From positions 62,001 to 126,000 of the forward strand of contig DAIDME010000099.1 of NCBI GenBank assembly GCA_027449125.1: DNA of 64,000 bases, given 5' to 3'. Both the position numbers and the translations under genes were made by a program. Position 1 is the first letter of the stretch. Every line of letters starts with the position of its first letter. This DNA comes from Solirubrobacterales bacterium (GTDB lineage: Bacteria; Actinomycetota; Thermoleophilia; Solirubrobacterales; Solirubrobacteraceae). The notes beneath the pieces were generated by a model. The model ran no database searches, was not told where the DNA came from, and was given only the letters and a program-made list of their open reading frames with translations. Shown here piece after piece: positions 1 through 8,730 of the stretch.

Positions 1-1
1 G

Positions 2-772
2 ATGCGCACCAGCCTGCTCGGATCGCTGCTTGACGCGGCGGCGCGCAACCGCGCCCGCGGCGCGACTCGGATCGGGCTGTTCGAGTCTGGCGCCGTGTAC
101 CTGCCAGATCCCGACGGACCGAGCGGCGTGGCGCGTGAGCCCCACCATCTGGCGGCGCTCGTCTCGGGGCCCGTGCGGCCGCCCAGCTGGCGTGAGCAGC
201 ACCCACCGCAGGCCGACTTCTTCGCCGTCAAGGGGTTGCTGGGCGCGGTGCTCGAAAGTGCCGGAATCGCCTGGCAGCTCGTGGCCGGGGCCGAGCGGCC
301 GTTCCTGCACCCCGGCCGCGCCGCTACCGTCGAGGTTGCCGGCGCGAGCGTCGGCTGGCTGGGGGAGATCCACCCGAGGGTCGCCGGCGACTGGGATCTG
401 GACGAGGCGGTGGCCGCCTTCGAGCTTGACCTGTCAACCATCGATCCACCGGGGCCGCAGGCGTTCACCGACCTCGTCAGCTTCCCCGCCGTCCGCGAGG
501 ATCTCGCGATCGTCGTTCCCGAGTCGCTGCCGGCTGGCGAGCTGGTGGCCGTGATCGCGACCGCCGGTGGGCCGCTGCTCCAGGCGAGTGAGATCTTTGA
601 CGTGTTCCGTGACGAGCAGCGGCTCGGCGCGGGACTGAAGTCGGTGGCCGTGCGCCTGAGTTTCCGGGCGGGCGACCGGACGCTGACCGACGAAGAGGTT
701 GCGCGCCAGCGCAACCTGATCGTCGTGGCCGTTGAGAACCAGTTGGGGGGCAGGCTTCGTGACGCCGGCTAG
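2..772 (+). CDS. pheT: Phenylalanyl-tRNA synthetase beta subunit, C-terminal part (5' end outside window)
   Basis: This is the last ~256 residues of the beta subunit of the (alpha-beta)2 enzyme that charges tRNA-Phe. The visible part covers the end of the catalytic-like core (motif around FESGAVYLPD) and the C-terminal ferredoxin-fold anticodon-binding domain, starting near FPAVREDLAIVVP and ending in RNLIVVAVENQLGGRLR. The frame is open through the left edge, so the true start lies upstream and the ATG at position 2 is internal. The stop codon overlaps the start of argC by 14 nt, which suggests coupling to the arginine genes. Confidence 0.95.
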   Translation: MRTSLLGSLLDAAARNRARGATRIGLFESGAVYLPDPDGPSGVAREPHHLAALVSGPVRPPSWREQHPPQADFFAVKGLLGAVLESAGIAWQLVAGAERPFLHPGRAATVEVAGASVGWLGEIHPRVAGDWDLDEAVAAFELDLSTIDPPGPQAFTDLVSFPAVREDLAIVVPESLPAGELVAVIATAGGPLLQASEIFDVFRDEQRLGAGLKSVAVRLSFRAGDRTLTDEEVARQRNLIVVAVENQLGGRLRDAG

Positions 773-1775
773 CGCCCCCACCGTGGCCGTGTTTGGGGCC
801 GGCGGCTACGCCGGCTCGCTGGCGGCGCGGCTCCTGTACGAGCACCCCGAGTTCAATCTGCGTCACGTCACCGCCCGCACCGACGTGGGCCGCCGGATCG
901 ACGAGCTCTATCCCCATCACCGCGTGCCGATCGTGCTCGAAGAGGCCGACATCGAGCGCCACGGCGATGTCGACGCCGCGATCGTGGCCTACCCGCATGG
1001 CGCCGCGGCGCAGTTCGTTGCGGCGCTGCGCGGGCGTGGCGTCAGGGTCGTAGACCTGAGCGCCGACTTCCGGTTGCGTGACCGCGCGACCTACGAGGAG
1101 TGGTACCTGCCGCACCCGGAGCCGCAGCTGCTGGGCGGCGCGGTCTACGGTCTGCCGGAGCTCTACCGCGAGCAGATCGCCAGCGCGGAGCTGGTCGCCA
1201 ACCCCGGCTGCTACCCGACCGCCACGATCCTCGCGCTGGCGCCGCTCGCGCGCGCCGGCCTGCTCACCGACGTGGTCGTCGACGCCAAGTCCGGTGTCTC
1301 AGGGGCTGGACGCGCGGCCAGCGACAAGACCCACTTCGTCACCGTCGACGAGAACGTCAACGCATACGGGGTGCCACGTCACCGTCACACGCCGGAGATC
1401 GAGCAGGAGCTCACGGCGCTCGGCAGCGCCGTGCGCATCACCTTCACACCCCACCTGCTGCCGCTCGACCAGGGCGAGCTCGTCTCCTGCTACGCGACGC
1501 TGAGTGACCCGGAGCTCACGCTCGATCAGCTCCGTGAGCTGTACGGCGAAGCCTACGCGGGCGAGCCGTTCATCGAGCTTGCGACCGACCCGCCCGGCGT
1601 GCGCGCGGTGCGCGAGACCAACATCTGCCGGATCGCCGTCTTCCGCGACGATCGCACAGGCCGTGTGATCGTGTTCTCCGCGATCGACAACCTCTGGAAG
1701 GGCACTGCCTCACAGGCACTCCAGAACCTGAACCTGATGTTCGGCCTGCCCGAGGGGACCGGTATCAGCAGATGA
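759..1775 (+). CDS. argC: N-acetyl-gamma-glutamyl-phosphate reductase
   Basis: NADPH-dependent reduction of N-acetylglutamyl-5-phosphate to the semialdehyde, third step of arginine synthesis, in the cytoplasm. The N-terminus carries the Rossmann motif GAGGYAG. The catalytic cysteine lies in ANPGCYPTA (Cys about residue 151), followed by the dimerisation and substrate domain with HRHTPEIEQ and ETNICRIAVF. I chose GTG 759 because a G-rich Shine-Dalgarno stretch lies just before it and the protein then begins at the Rossmann strand. It gives 338 residues, normal for the family. The end overlaps argJ as ATGA. Confidence 0.95.
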   Translation: MTPASAPTVAVFGAGGYAGSLAARLLYEHPEFNLRHVTARTDVGRRIDELYPHHRVPIVLEEADIERHGDVDAAIVAYPHGAAAQFVAALRGRGVRVVDLSADFRLRDRATYEEWYLPHPEPQLLGGAVYGLPELYREQIASAELVANPGCYPTATILALAPLARAGLLTDVVVDAKSGVSGAGRAASDKTHFVTVDENVNAYGVPRHRHTPEIEQELTALGSAVRITFTPHLLPLDQGELVSCYATLSDPELTLDQLRELYGEAYAGEPFIELATDPPGVRAVRETNICRIAVFRDDRTGRVIVFSAIDNLWKGTASQALQNLNLMFGLPEGTGISR

Positions 1776-3016
1776 GCGATTCGTTCTTTCAGTCACGCTG
1801 GGTGACGGCACCCGAGAACGTCAGTGAGGTCACAGACGGCCTGCTGCCAAAGGGCTTCAGGGCGGCCGGCGGCGCCTGCGGCATCAAGCCCGACGGTGCC
1901 ATGGACCTCGGCCTGATCGTCTCCGATGCGCCCGCCACCACCAGCGCCGCGCGCTTCAGCCGTTCCGGCACCCAGTCGGCGCCGGTGCTCCACAGCCTGA
2001 GGGAGGCGAAGCTCTGGGAGCTGCGCGCCGTGGTGGTGAACTCCGGAAACGCCAACGCGGCCACCGGCTCGCGCGGGCTGAACGACGCTGCGGCGATGGC
2101 GGCCGCCGGCGCGGCCGCGGCCGGTGTGGACGTGCACCAGGTGGCGGTGGCGTCCACCGGTGTGATCGGTGTGCCGCTACCGATCGAGCGCATCATCGAC
2201 GGGCTCCCACGCCTCGGTCGCGAGCTGGCACCCACCGGCGCCGATGCCTTCGCGCAGGCGATCCGGACCACCGATGCGTTCCCCAAGCAGGTCACGCTGG
2301 ACGTCGCGCTCAGCGCCGGCTCCGTGCGCCTGAGCGTCCAGGCCAAGGGCGCCGGCATGATCTCGCCGAAGTTCGCGACCCTGCTCGTGTTCGTGCAAAC
2401 GGACGCCGTCATCGAGCCCGACGAGGCCGACCTGCTGCTCTCGGTCTGCGCCAAGCGCTCGTTCGAGCGAATCAGCGTGGACGGCCAGCTCTCCACCTCG
2501 GACACGATCGTGCTGCTGGCCTCCGGCGCCTCGGGCGTGCGGATCGAGCCCAAGACGGCTGACGAGCGGGCGTTTGGCGAGGCGCTCGACGCCGCGCTGC
2601 GACAGGTGGCACTGCTCGTCGTCAAGGACGGGGAGGGTGCGCGCCGGGTTGGCAGGGTGCTCGTCAAGGGTGGCGACCAGCACCTGACCGAGCGGGTTGC
2701 GCACGCGATCGGAGACTCGCCGCTGGTCAAGACGGCCCTTTACGGCGGCGACCCGAACTGGGGGCGGATCATCCAGGTGGTCGGCGCGGTGTTGCCGGGA
2801 ATGGCGCCACTCCGAGTCGACATCGCGATCGAGGGCATCGTCGTCTGCGCAAACGGCGCCTACGCCGATTACGACGCGCGCGCGCTGGCCGAGGCGGTTT
2901 CGGGTGACGAGGTCGAATATGAGGTCGTGCTGCCGGGTGAAGGCGCGGAGGCCGAGCGCTACTTCTCCGACCTCGGCCACGAGTACGTGACGATCAACGC
3001 GGAGTACACGACGTGA
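1772..3016 (+). CDS. argJ: Bifunctional ornithine acetyltransferase / N-acetylglutamate synthase
   Basis: Transfers the acetyl group from N-acetylornithine to glutamate (cyclic arginine pathway) and may also use acetyl-CoA. The precursor is 414 residues. The autoprocessing site is in KGAGMISPKFATLL, where the Thr (about residue 203) becomes the N-terminal nucleophile of the beta chain; the family usually reads ATML. VNSGNANAATG near residue 95 is the conserved oxyanion region, and GGDPNWGRI is the late conserved block. It overlaps argC and argB by 4 nt each, so the genes are translationally coupled. Mono- versus bifunctionality cannot be decided from sequence. Confidence 0.95.
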   Translation: MSDSFFQSRWVTAPENVSEVTDGLLPKGFRAAGGACGIKPDGAMDLGLIVSDAPATTSAARFSRSGTQSAPVLHSLREAKLWELRAVVVNSGNANAATGSRGLNDAAAMAAAGAAAAGVDVHQVAVASTGVIGVPLPIERIIDGLPRLGRELAPTGADAFAQAIRTTDAFPKQVTLDVALSAGSVRLSVQAKGAGMISPKFATLLVFVQTDAVIEPDEADLLLSVCAKRSFERISVDGQLSTSDTIVLLASGASGVRIEPKTADERAFGEALDAALRQVALLVVKDGEGARRVGRVLVKGGDQHLTERVAHAIGDSPLVKTALYGGDPNWGRIIQVVGAVLPGMAPLRVDIAIEGIVVCANGAYADYDARALAEAVSGDEVEYEVVLPGEGAEAERYFSDLGHEYVTINAEYTT

Positions 3017-3888
3017 GCCAGGCGCGACCCAAGCGTGACGTGCAGACCCTGCTCGAGGCGCTGCCCTACATCCGCGAGTTCCACGGCAAGACGGTGGTGA
3101 TCAAGTACGGCGGTGCGGCGATGGTCGACCCGCTGCTCAGAGATGAGTTCGCGCGCGACGTGGTGCTGCTCAAGTACGTCGGCATGAACCCGGTGATCGT
3201 CCATGGCGGTGGGCCGGAGATCACCTCCTACATGCAGCGGCTGAACCTGCCGGTGCAGTTCGTCGACGGCCTGCGGGTCTCCGACGCGCAGACCGTCGAG
3301 CTTGCCAAGATGGTGCTGGTCGGCAAGGTCAACAAGGACATCGTGCTTCAGATCAACCGCCACGGCCAGCCGGCCGTGGGACTGAGCGGCGATGACGGCC
3401 TGCTCTTCCGCGCCAGCAGGATGGCCGCGCCGAGCGGCGCCGACATCGGCTTCGTCGGCCACATCGACCACGTCAACACCGGCGTGCTCATCCACATCGC
3501 AGCCGACTACATACCCGTGATCGCCAGCGTCGGCGCGGACGTCGACGGCAACTCCTACAACATCAACGCTGACGACGCCGCCGGCGCCGTCGCTGCGGCA
3601 CTCGGCGCCTACAAGGTCATGTTCATGACCGACGTGCCCGGCTGGCTGCGCGACCCAGCCGACCCGGAAAGCCTGATCTCCGAGGTCGGTGCCGACGCGC
3701 TGGAGCGGGCTCTGCCCGGCGTCTCGGGCGGGATGCGGCCGAAGCTGAACGCGTGCCTGGAGGCCGTGCGCGCGGGGGTCTCTGCCGCCTACATCGTGGA
3801 TGGGCGTGTGCCGCACTCGCTGCTCACGGAGCTCTTCACCGACGCCGGCTCGGGCACCAAGATCCACTCCTTTGGCGGCGAGCCGTGA
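3013..3888 (+). CDS. argB: Acetylglutamate kinase
   Basis: ATP-dependent phosphorylation of N-acetylglutamate, the committed and often arginine-inhibited step. It is a 291-residue amino-acid kinase fold with KYGGAAM near residue 32, the VHGGGPEI glycine loop near residue 64, and the C-terminal nucleotide-binding part GGMRPKLNACLEAV. The N-terminal extension ahead of LPYIREFHGKTVVIKYGG resembles the helix found in arginine-sensitive hexameric kinases, so feedback inhibition is plausible but inferred. GTG start overlaps the argJ stop by 4 nt; the end overlaps argD by 4 nt. Confidence 0.96.
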   Translation: MSQARPKRDVQTLLEALPYIREFHGKTVVIKYGGAAMVDPLLRDEFARDVVLLKYVGMNPVIVHGGGPEITSYMQRLNLPVQFVDGLRVSDAQTVELAKMVLVGKVNKDIVLQINRHGQPAVGLSGDDGLLFRASRMAAPSGADIGFVGHIDHVNTGVLIHIAADYIPVIASVGADVDGNSYNINADDAAGAVAAALGAYKVMFMTDVPGWLRDPADPESLISEVGADALERALPGVSGGMRPKLNACLEAVRAGVSAAYIVDGRVPHSLLTELFTDAGSGTKIHSFGGEP

Positions 3889-5042
3889 CGCTTGCCGAGC
3901 TCGAGACGCTGGAGCGCCGCTACGCGATCCCGACCTACGCCCGCAGCCCGGTGCAGTTCGTCCGTGGTGAGGGCGTGAAGCTCTGGGACGAGCACGGCCA
4001 TGAGTACCTCGACTTCCTCGCCGGCATCTCGGTGCTGAACGTCGGTCACTGCCACCCGCGCGTGGTCGCCGCCATCCGGGAGCAGGCCGCCAAGCTGACG
4101 CACGTCTCGAACCTCTACTACACCGAGCCGGCGATGAGGCTGTCCGCGGCGCTCTCCGAGAGCTCGCTGGGGGGCAAGGTCTTCCTCTGCAACTCGGGCG
4201 CGGAGGCCAACGAGGCCGCGATCAAGCTCGCTCGGCGCCACCGTCCCGGCGGTGAGATCGTGGTGCTGCACGACGCCTTCCACGGCCGCACCTACGGGGC
4301 GCTTTCAGCCACGCCGCAGGAGTCCAAGCAGGCGCCGTTCGCGCCGCTGGTACCGGGCTTCGTCGCCTGTGAGAAGGACCCGGATGCGCTGCGGGCCGCC
4401 GTCACGCCCCGAACGGCGGCGGTGCTGCTGGAGCCGATCCAGGGGGAGGCCGGCGTACTGCCGCTCTCCGCTGAGCTGCTTGCGGCGGCACGGGATGCCT
4501 GTGACGATGCCGGCGCGGCGCTGATCTTCGACGAGGTGCAGACCGGCATGGGCCGCACCGGAACGCTCTGGGCATACGAGCAGACCGGAGTCGTGCCGGA
4601 CGCGCTGACGAGCGCCAAGGCGCTCGGCGGCGGCCTGCCGATCGGGGCGCTCGTCACCGGCGAGCGGCTCGCGGACACGCTGCGCCCCGGTGACCACGGC
4701 TCAACCTTCGCCGGCGGGCCCGTTGCGTGCGCCGCGGCGCTGGTCGCGCTCGAGATCTGCTCAGACGAGGCGCTGCTCGCGCACGTCGCTCGCGCCGGCG
4801 AGCGTCTGATGGCGGCGCTGTCAGAGCTGCCGTTCGTGGCGTCGGTGCGTGGCCGCGGCCTGCTCGTCGGCGCCGAGCTGAAAGGGGGCGTCTCTGCCGT
4901 GGACCTCGCGCGACGCGCACTTGTCGAGGCACGCCTGGTGCTCAATGCGACCGGTCCTTCCAGTCTCAGGCTGGAGCCCCCGCTGATCGTCACAGAGGAG
5001 CAGGTCGACGAGGCGGTCGCGCGGCTCGCGCGCCTGGCCTGA
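3885..5042 (+). CDS. argD: Acetylornithine aminotransferase
   Basis: PLP-dependent class III aminotransferase making N-acetylornithine from the semialdehyde and glutamate. Visible blocks are NSGAEANEAAIK (cofactor phosphate loop), LEPIQGEAGV, the IFDEVQTGMGRTG Asp that binds the pyridine nitrogen, and the Schiff-base Lys in TSAKALGGGLP (about residue 245). The GTG at 3885 is chosen because it overlaps the argB stop as GTGA and gives 385 residues, typical length; an upstream in-frame extension inside argB is not needed. The local operon has argC, J, B and D but no argF, argH or argR. Confidence 0.95.
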   Translation: MTLAELETLERRYAIPTYARSPVQFVRGEGVKLWDEHGHEYLDFLAGISVLNVGHCHPRVVAAIREQAAKLTHVSNLYYTEPAMRLSAALSESSLGGKVFLCNSGAEANEAAIKLARRHRPGGEIVVLHDAFHGRTYGALSATPQESKQAPFAPLVPGFVACEKDPDALRAAVTPRTAAVLLEPIQGEAGVLPLSAELLAAARDACDDAGAALIFDEVQTGMGRTGTLWAYEQTGVVPDALTSAKALGGGLPIGALVTGERLADTLRPGDHGSTFAGGPVACAAALVALEICSDEALLAHVARAGERLMAALSELPFVASVRGRGLLVGAELKGGVSAVDLARRALVEARLVLNATGPSSLRLEPPLIVTEEQVDEAVARLARLA

Positions 5043-5043
5043 T

Positions 5044-6216
5044 GTGAGCGCTCGCGGCGAGCTCTTCACGTTCGGCGACGCCGCGGCGCAGGTGCGCACG
5101 GCGCTGCCGCCAAGCTACGGGTTGACGCACGCCACTGGCGGCCGCATCGACCTGCGCGACGAGCGCCAGAAGCTGGTCTGCCGGATCGAGCTGCGTGCAC
5201 TGCCCGGCGGCAGCCAGTGGCTCACGCTCGTGCCGCTGCGCGGCTACGACAGAGATTGCGAGCGGATACGCCACTGGCTCGAGGCCGGTGGCCTGCGCCC
5301 CGCATGGCAGTGGAAGCAGGCGCGCGTGCCGATGGCCGCGGACGAGCCGGCGAACGTTGCGGCGGCGAGGGTGCTGGAGCGCCTGCTCGAGATCCAGCAG
5401 GCGAACCTCCCGGGAGTCCTGGTGGGTGAGGAACCGGAGTACCTGCACGACCTGCGGGTCGCCAACCGACGGGCGCGCACCGTCGTGCGACAGATGCGGG
5501 TCGCGCTGGACCCAGCCGCTGCCGGGCGTCTCTCGGATGAGCTGCGCTGGCTGGCGGCGCAGACCACCAGCACGCGTGACCTGGAGGTGCTGCTCGAGAC
5601 GCTGGACGCGTCAGCGGCGCAGCTGGCGCCGCTGCGGCTGCTGCTGGAGCGCCGGCTCGAACGTGCGCGCGCGGAGATGACCGCCATGCTGCGCAGCTCT
5701 CGCAGGACCCAGCTCGAGCAGACGCTAGAGAGCCTGCTGGACGTGGCCGCGCGTGCGAGTGGAGCCGTCGTCCCGCCGGTCGCGGTGCTGGCGGCGACAC
5801 GGATCCGCCGCCAGCACCGCCGCATGGTGCGCTCCGGCGCTGCCATTGGCCCGACCACGGAGGCACAGGCCTATCACGACCTGCGCAAGCAGGGCAAGGA
5901 GCTCCGCTACCTGCTCGAGCTCTTCGGCACGGCGCTCTTCGACACCCAGGCCGTCAGCGAGCTAATCGCGACGCTCAAGCAACTGCAGGACGTGCTCGGC
6001 TGCCACCAGGACTGCGCGGTCCACGCCGCCACGCTGCGGACGCTCGCGCCCGAGTTGGCCGCGAGCCCGGGCGGCGCCGAGGCGCTGCTTGCCGCCGGTG
6101 CCCTGCTCGCAGGGCTCGAGGCGCAGCAGGCTGCGGCTCGCGAGCGCTTCCAAGCCGCCTTCTCGGGTTTTGCGTCCCCGCGAGCGCGCGGGCTCGTCGC
6201 GCGAATATGCGATTGA
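5044..6216 (+). CDS. CHAD domain-containing protein
   Basis: A 390-residue protein whose second half is a CHAD (conserved histidine alpha-helical) domain. The signature block is YLHDLRVANRRARTVVRQ near residues 137-155, and it ends in a second His/Lys-rich block around YHDLRKQGKELRYLLELFG and GCHQDCAVHA. The first ~90 residues form a separate beta-rich region that I do not recognise with certainty; a degenerate CYTH-like fold is possible. CHAD proteins bind polyphosphate and localise to polyphosphate granules in other bacteria. GTG start lies 1 nt after the argD stop, so it is co-transcribed with arginine genes; the next gene is a ParA-like ATPase. Confidence 0.85.
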   Translation: MSARGELFTFGDAAAQVRTALPPSYGLTHATGGRIDLRDERQKLVCRIELRALPGGSQWLTLVPLRGYDRDCERIRHWLEAGGLRPAWQWKQARVPMAADEPANVAAARVLERLLEIQQANLPGVLVGEEPEYLHDLRVANRRARTVVRQMRVALDPAAAGRLSDELRWLAAQTTSTRDLEVLLETLDASAAQLAPLRLLLERRLERARAEMTAMLRSSRRTQLEQTLESLLDVAARASGAVVPPVAVLAATRIRRQHRRMVRSGAAIGPTTEAQAYHDLRKQGKELRYLLELFGTALFDTQAVSELIATLKQLQDVLGCHQDCAVHAATLRTLAPELAASPGGAEALLAAGALLAGLEAQQAAARERFQAAFSGFASPRARGLVARICD

Positions 6217-6236
6217 CTCCCAGAGCGATAGACCAC

Positions 6237-7037
6237 ATGGCCAACACAGCACGCGACACCAGGGTGATCGCCACCTACAACATCAAGGGCGGCGTCGGCA
6301 AGACGTCCGCCGCCGTCAACCTCGCCTACCTGGCGGCCGCGGCAGGGCACCAGACGCTGCTGTGGGACCTCGACCCGCAGGCGGCGAGCACGTACCTGTT
6401 CCGCGTGCGCCCGAAGGTGAAGGGGGGCGGGCGCGGCCTGCTGCGCAAGCGCGACTCGGCCGGAGACCACATCAAGGCCACCGACCACGAACGGCTGGAG
6501 CTCCTGCCAGCCGACTTCTCCTACCGCCACCTGGACCTCGCTCTGGACCAGTTCAAGCGGCCGGCGGCGCGCCTGCGCAAGGTGCTGGCCCCGCTGCGGG
6601 CTGACTACGACTACATCTTCCTGGACTGCCCGCCGAGCATCTCGCTGGTCTCGGAGGCGGTGTTCGAGGCAGCTGACGCGCTGCTCGTGCCGGTGATTCC
6701 GGCGACGCTCTCCTCGCGCGCCTACGAGCAGCTCGAGGAGCTGGCGCGCGCCGGCAAGGTGGGCCGCCGCAATGGCACCGCGACGCTTGCGTTCTTCTCG
6801 ATGGCGGATGTCAGCCGGCCCCTGCACCTGCAGGTGATGGAGCGTCTGCGTGGCATCGAGCAGCTGACCGTGCTCGGTGTCGCGATCCCCACCGCAGACG
6901 AGGTGGAGCTCATGGGGGAGGAGCGCAACCCGGTCACCGTGTTCGCGCCCCAGAGCGCCGCGTCCGTCGCCTACAAAGCACTTTGGGCGGAGGTCGAGCG
7001 GCGGCTGCACCCAGACCTCCAGGCCGCCGGAGCCTAG
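6237..7037 (+). CDS. ParA/MinD-family ATPase
   Basis: Deviant Walker-A ATPase of 266 residues. The Walker A motif is KGGVGKT near residues 17-23, followed by LLWDLDPQAAST (A' motif) and the Walker B strand FLDCPPSIS. Such proteins dimerise on DNA or membrane to segregate or place cargo. No parB or parS-like gene is beside it, so this is unlikely to be the chromosomal ParA. The adjacent CHAD gene makes a granule-positioning role conceivable, but that is inference. An in-frame ATG at 6207 would add 10 residues and overlap the CHAD stop; ATG 6237 puts the start close to the P-loop strand as usual. Confidence 0.88.
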   Translation: MANTARDTRVIATYNIKGGVGKTSAAVNLAYLAAAAGHQTLLWDLDPQAASTYLFRVRPKVKGGGRGLLRKRDSAGDHIKATDHERLELLPADFSYRHLDLALDQFKRPAARLRKVLAPLRADYDYIFLDCPPSISLVSEAVFEAADALLVPVIPATLSSRAYEQLEELARAGKVGRRNGTATLAFFSMADVSRPLHLQVMERLRGIEQLTVLGVAIPTADEVELMGEERNPVTVFAPQSAASVAYKALWAEVERRLHPDLQAAGA

Positions 7038-7045
7038 GCCCGCTG

Positions 7046-7543
7046 TTGTCGGCCGAGCATCCGCAGGACCGGCATGCCGGCACCGGTGCACCCGATGAGT
7101 CGCTGCTGCGTCACCGCAGCTGGCTGGTGGCCACCACGCTCGTCGTCGTGATCGTCGCCATCAGCCTGCTGGCGGGGCGCTCCCGCGCACATGGCCCCCG
7201 GCCCGCGGTCAGCTTCGGCGCGCAGGTGCGCCCGGCCGCTGGCTCCGGGTTGACCTACACCAACGGCTGGCTGGCGGTGAGTGGCAGCGAGCGGGTTGCC
7301 GTCTACGCGGGCCGCGAGGCGGCCGACCGTGGTAACGGCCTGCTCCTGATAGAGCGCTCGCTCGGTGCTCAGGCCGGGACCCGGCGCGTACCGATCGCGG
7401 GCGTCGGGGCGGTCACGCTGCTACGCCCGGCCGTGCCCCCGACCGAGGCCGCGGCGCTGCACGCGGAGCTGCGCTTCGTCACAGCCTCGGGCGCGAGCGG
7501 GACGCTTTACGTCGCCACCGGCCACGCGACGCTCATCCCCTGA
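7046..7543 (+). CDS. Small single-pass membrane protein, function unknown
   Basis: Starting at TTG 7046 the product is about 165 residues. A short polar N-terminus with acidic and His residues is followed by one hydrophobic segment (about residues 26-44, WLVATTLVVVIVAISLLAG). An extracytoplasmic Ala/Gly-rich domain follows, with alternating beta-like stretches such as LTYTNGWLAVSG and GTLYVATGHATLI. No family recognised. It begins 8 nt after the ParA-like gene and ends the rightward run, just before a strong hairpin. The start is uncertain because no ATG or GTG lies in frame near the parA stop; reading could start further upstream inside parA. Confidence 0.6.
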   Translation: MSAEHPQDRHAGTGAPDESLLRHRSWLVATTLVVVIVAISLLAGRSRAHGPRPAVSFGAQVRPAAGSGLTYTNGWLAVSGSERVAVYAGREAADRGNGLLLIERSLGAQAGTRRVPIAGVGAVTLLRPAVPPTEAAALHAELRFVTASGASGTLYVATGHATLIP

Positions 7544-7573
7544 GCCCCAAAGCTCGCCGTCGGCCGCCAGCGC

Positions 7574-7639
7574 TGGGGGTCCGGGGCGGCTGAAACGCCC
7601 GCGACCCCCAAATCAAGCCACGGACATGCGATTTGGGGG
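7574..7639. terminator. Two mutually exclusive terminator hairpins between convergent genes
   Basis: Hairpin 1: TGGGGGTC at 7574-7581 pairs with GACCCCCA at 7603-7610, with an inner GGGCG/CGCCC stem (7584-7588 with 7596-7600) and a 7-nt loop. Hairpin 2: CCCCCAAATC at 7605-7614 pairs with GATTTGGGGG at 7630-7639. The two share bases 7605-7610, so only one can form at a time. Hairpin 1 follows the rightward gene ending at 7543. Hairpin 2 covers the stop codon of the leftward oxidoreductase. There is no clear T-run. Confidence 0.6.
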
Positions 7640-8704
7640 CGCGGGGCGGTCAAGCCGGGCACTCGAGAGCTCGCTGGGTATCACGCGCTCGTCGCCGGCC
7701 AGGATCGCGTCAGCCATGAGCCGTCCGGAGGCGAGGCCGAGTGAGAGGCCGCGGCCGCCGTGCCCGGAGGCGATCCAGAGGTGGTCCTGGCCCGGGACCC
7801 TGCCGAGCAGCGGCCGGTTGTCGAACGACTTGGGACGCGCGCAAACGAGCGTCCCCCGCACCAGGGCCTGCGCCAGCGACGGTACGAAGCTAGGCCCGCG
7901 CTCGAGCAGCCGCGGCGCCCAGTCAGCGCCGCGCGGCTCCTCGCCGGCCAGAAGCGTCGAGCCGACCGCGAGCCACGAGGGGCTGTCGAGCAGCGTGAAC
8001 GGGGCCACGTCGGAGACCGCCCCGGCCAGCAGCCCGCGCGTGAGCGTCCCCTCGATCAGCGCATGCCGGGGGTGCTGCGCTAGCTCCACCAGCACGATCA
8101 CCCCCCAAAGCGGTGTGACCGCCCCCGCGTCGATCAGCCCGCCGAGCACCCGTCCGCTGCCGGTGCCGGCCGCCACCACGACCTCCCCGTGCGTGCGCCG
8201 CAGCGCGGCCAGGTCCACCTCCGTGGCCAGCTCGAACTGCGCCCCGCCAGCGCGTGCGCGCGCGGCCACCGCCTCGGTCGCCTCGAGCGGGCTGATCGGA
8301 TAGCCGGTCCGGAGCAGGCAGGCCCACATGTCGCCCGCCAAAAGCGGCTCCTGCGCCAGGGCCGCATCGGGGTCGAGCACCTGCGCGGCAAGCTCTGGGA
8401 ACTCGCCGTAATGCGCCGCCAGCTCTCGGGCCGCCGGCTCATCATCGACCAGCAGCATCGCGCCCACGGGCTCCGCCGGCATCGTCTTGCCCAGGAGCTC
8501 GCGCAGCAGCGCCACGTTCTCCTCGTAGAGCGCGGTGGTGAGCGCGTCGTAGGTGTGCTCGACCAGGCCGTTGTTGCGACCGGAGGCGCCGGCGCCCACG
8601 CCGGCGCGGTCAAACACGGTGACTGAGACGCCGCGCTCCGCCAGAAAGCAGGCGGTTGCGCAACCGACGATGCCGGCGCCGATGATCGCAACGTCTCGGG
8701 TCAT
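7613..8704 (-). CDS. FAD-dependent oxidoreductase (DAO family)
   Basis: A 363-residue flavoprotein of the D-amino-acid oxidase/glycine oxidase/sarcosine oxidase fold. The N-terminal dinucleotide motif is IIGAGIVGCATACFLAERG with the downstream Asp in VFDRAGVGAGASGRN. The C-terminal FAD block is LWIASGHGGRGLSLGLASG. Members deaminate or demethylate small amines and amino acids; the substrate cannot be read from the sequence. It is divergent from murL with only about 26 nt between starts. Start ATG 8704; a TAGTCT hexamer 9 nt upstream (on the minus strand) would make a leaderless transcript. Confidence 0.85.
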   Translation of the reverse strand: MTRDVAIIGAGIVGCATACFLAERGVSVTVFDRAGVGAGASGRNNGLVEHTYDALTTALYEENVALLRELLGKTMPAEPVGAMLLVDDEPAARELAAHYGEFPELAAQVLDPDAALAQEPLLAGDMWACLLRTGYPISPLEATEAVAARARAGGAQFELATEVDLAALRRTHGEVVVAAGTGSGRVLGGLIDAGAVTPLWGVIVLVELAQHPRHALIEGTLTRGLLAGAVSDVAPFTLLDSPSWLAVGSTLLAGEEPRGADWAPRLLERGPSFVPSLAQALVRGTLVCARPKSFDNRPLLGRVPGQDHLWIASGHGGRGLSLGLASGRLMADAILAGDERVIPSELSSARLDRPAPPNRMSVA

Positions 8705-8713
8705 CAGCCAGCG

Positions 8714-8723
8714 AGACTACGCT
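8714..8723. promoter_or_regulatory. Overlapping divergent -10 elements for murL and the FAD oxidoreductase
   Basis: On the plus strand TACGCT at 8718-8723 ends 7 nt before the murL GTG at 8731. On the minus strand TAGTCT (8719 to 8714) ends 9 nt before the oxidoreductase ATG at 8704. The two hexamers share two bases, so polymerase occupancy should be mutually exclusive. No convincing -35 boxes are visible, as is usual for this GC-rich context. Confidence 0.5.
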
Positions 8724-8730
8724 AGTGCCC

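Noticed and set aside
6237-7037. Chromosomal ParA of a parAB-parS system
   Set aside because: No ParB-like gene or GTTTCAC-type parS site lies nearby, and the neighbours are not the usual rsmG/gidA-type origin genes.
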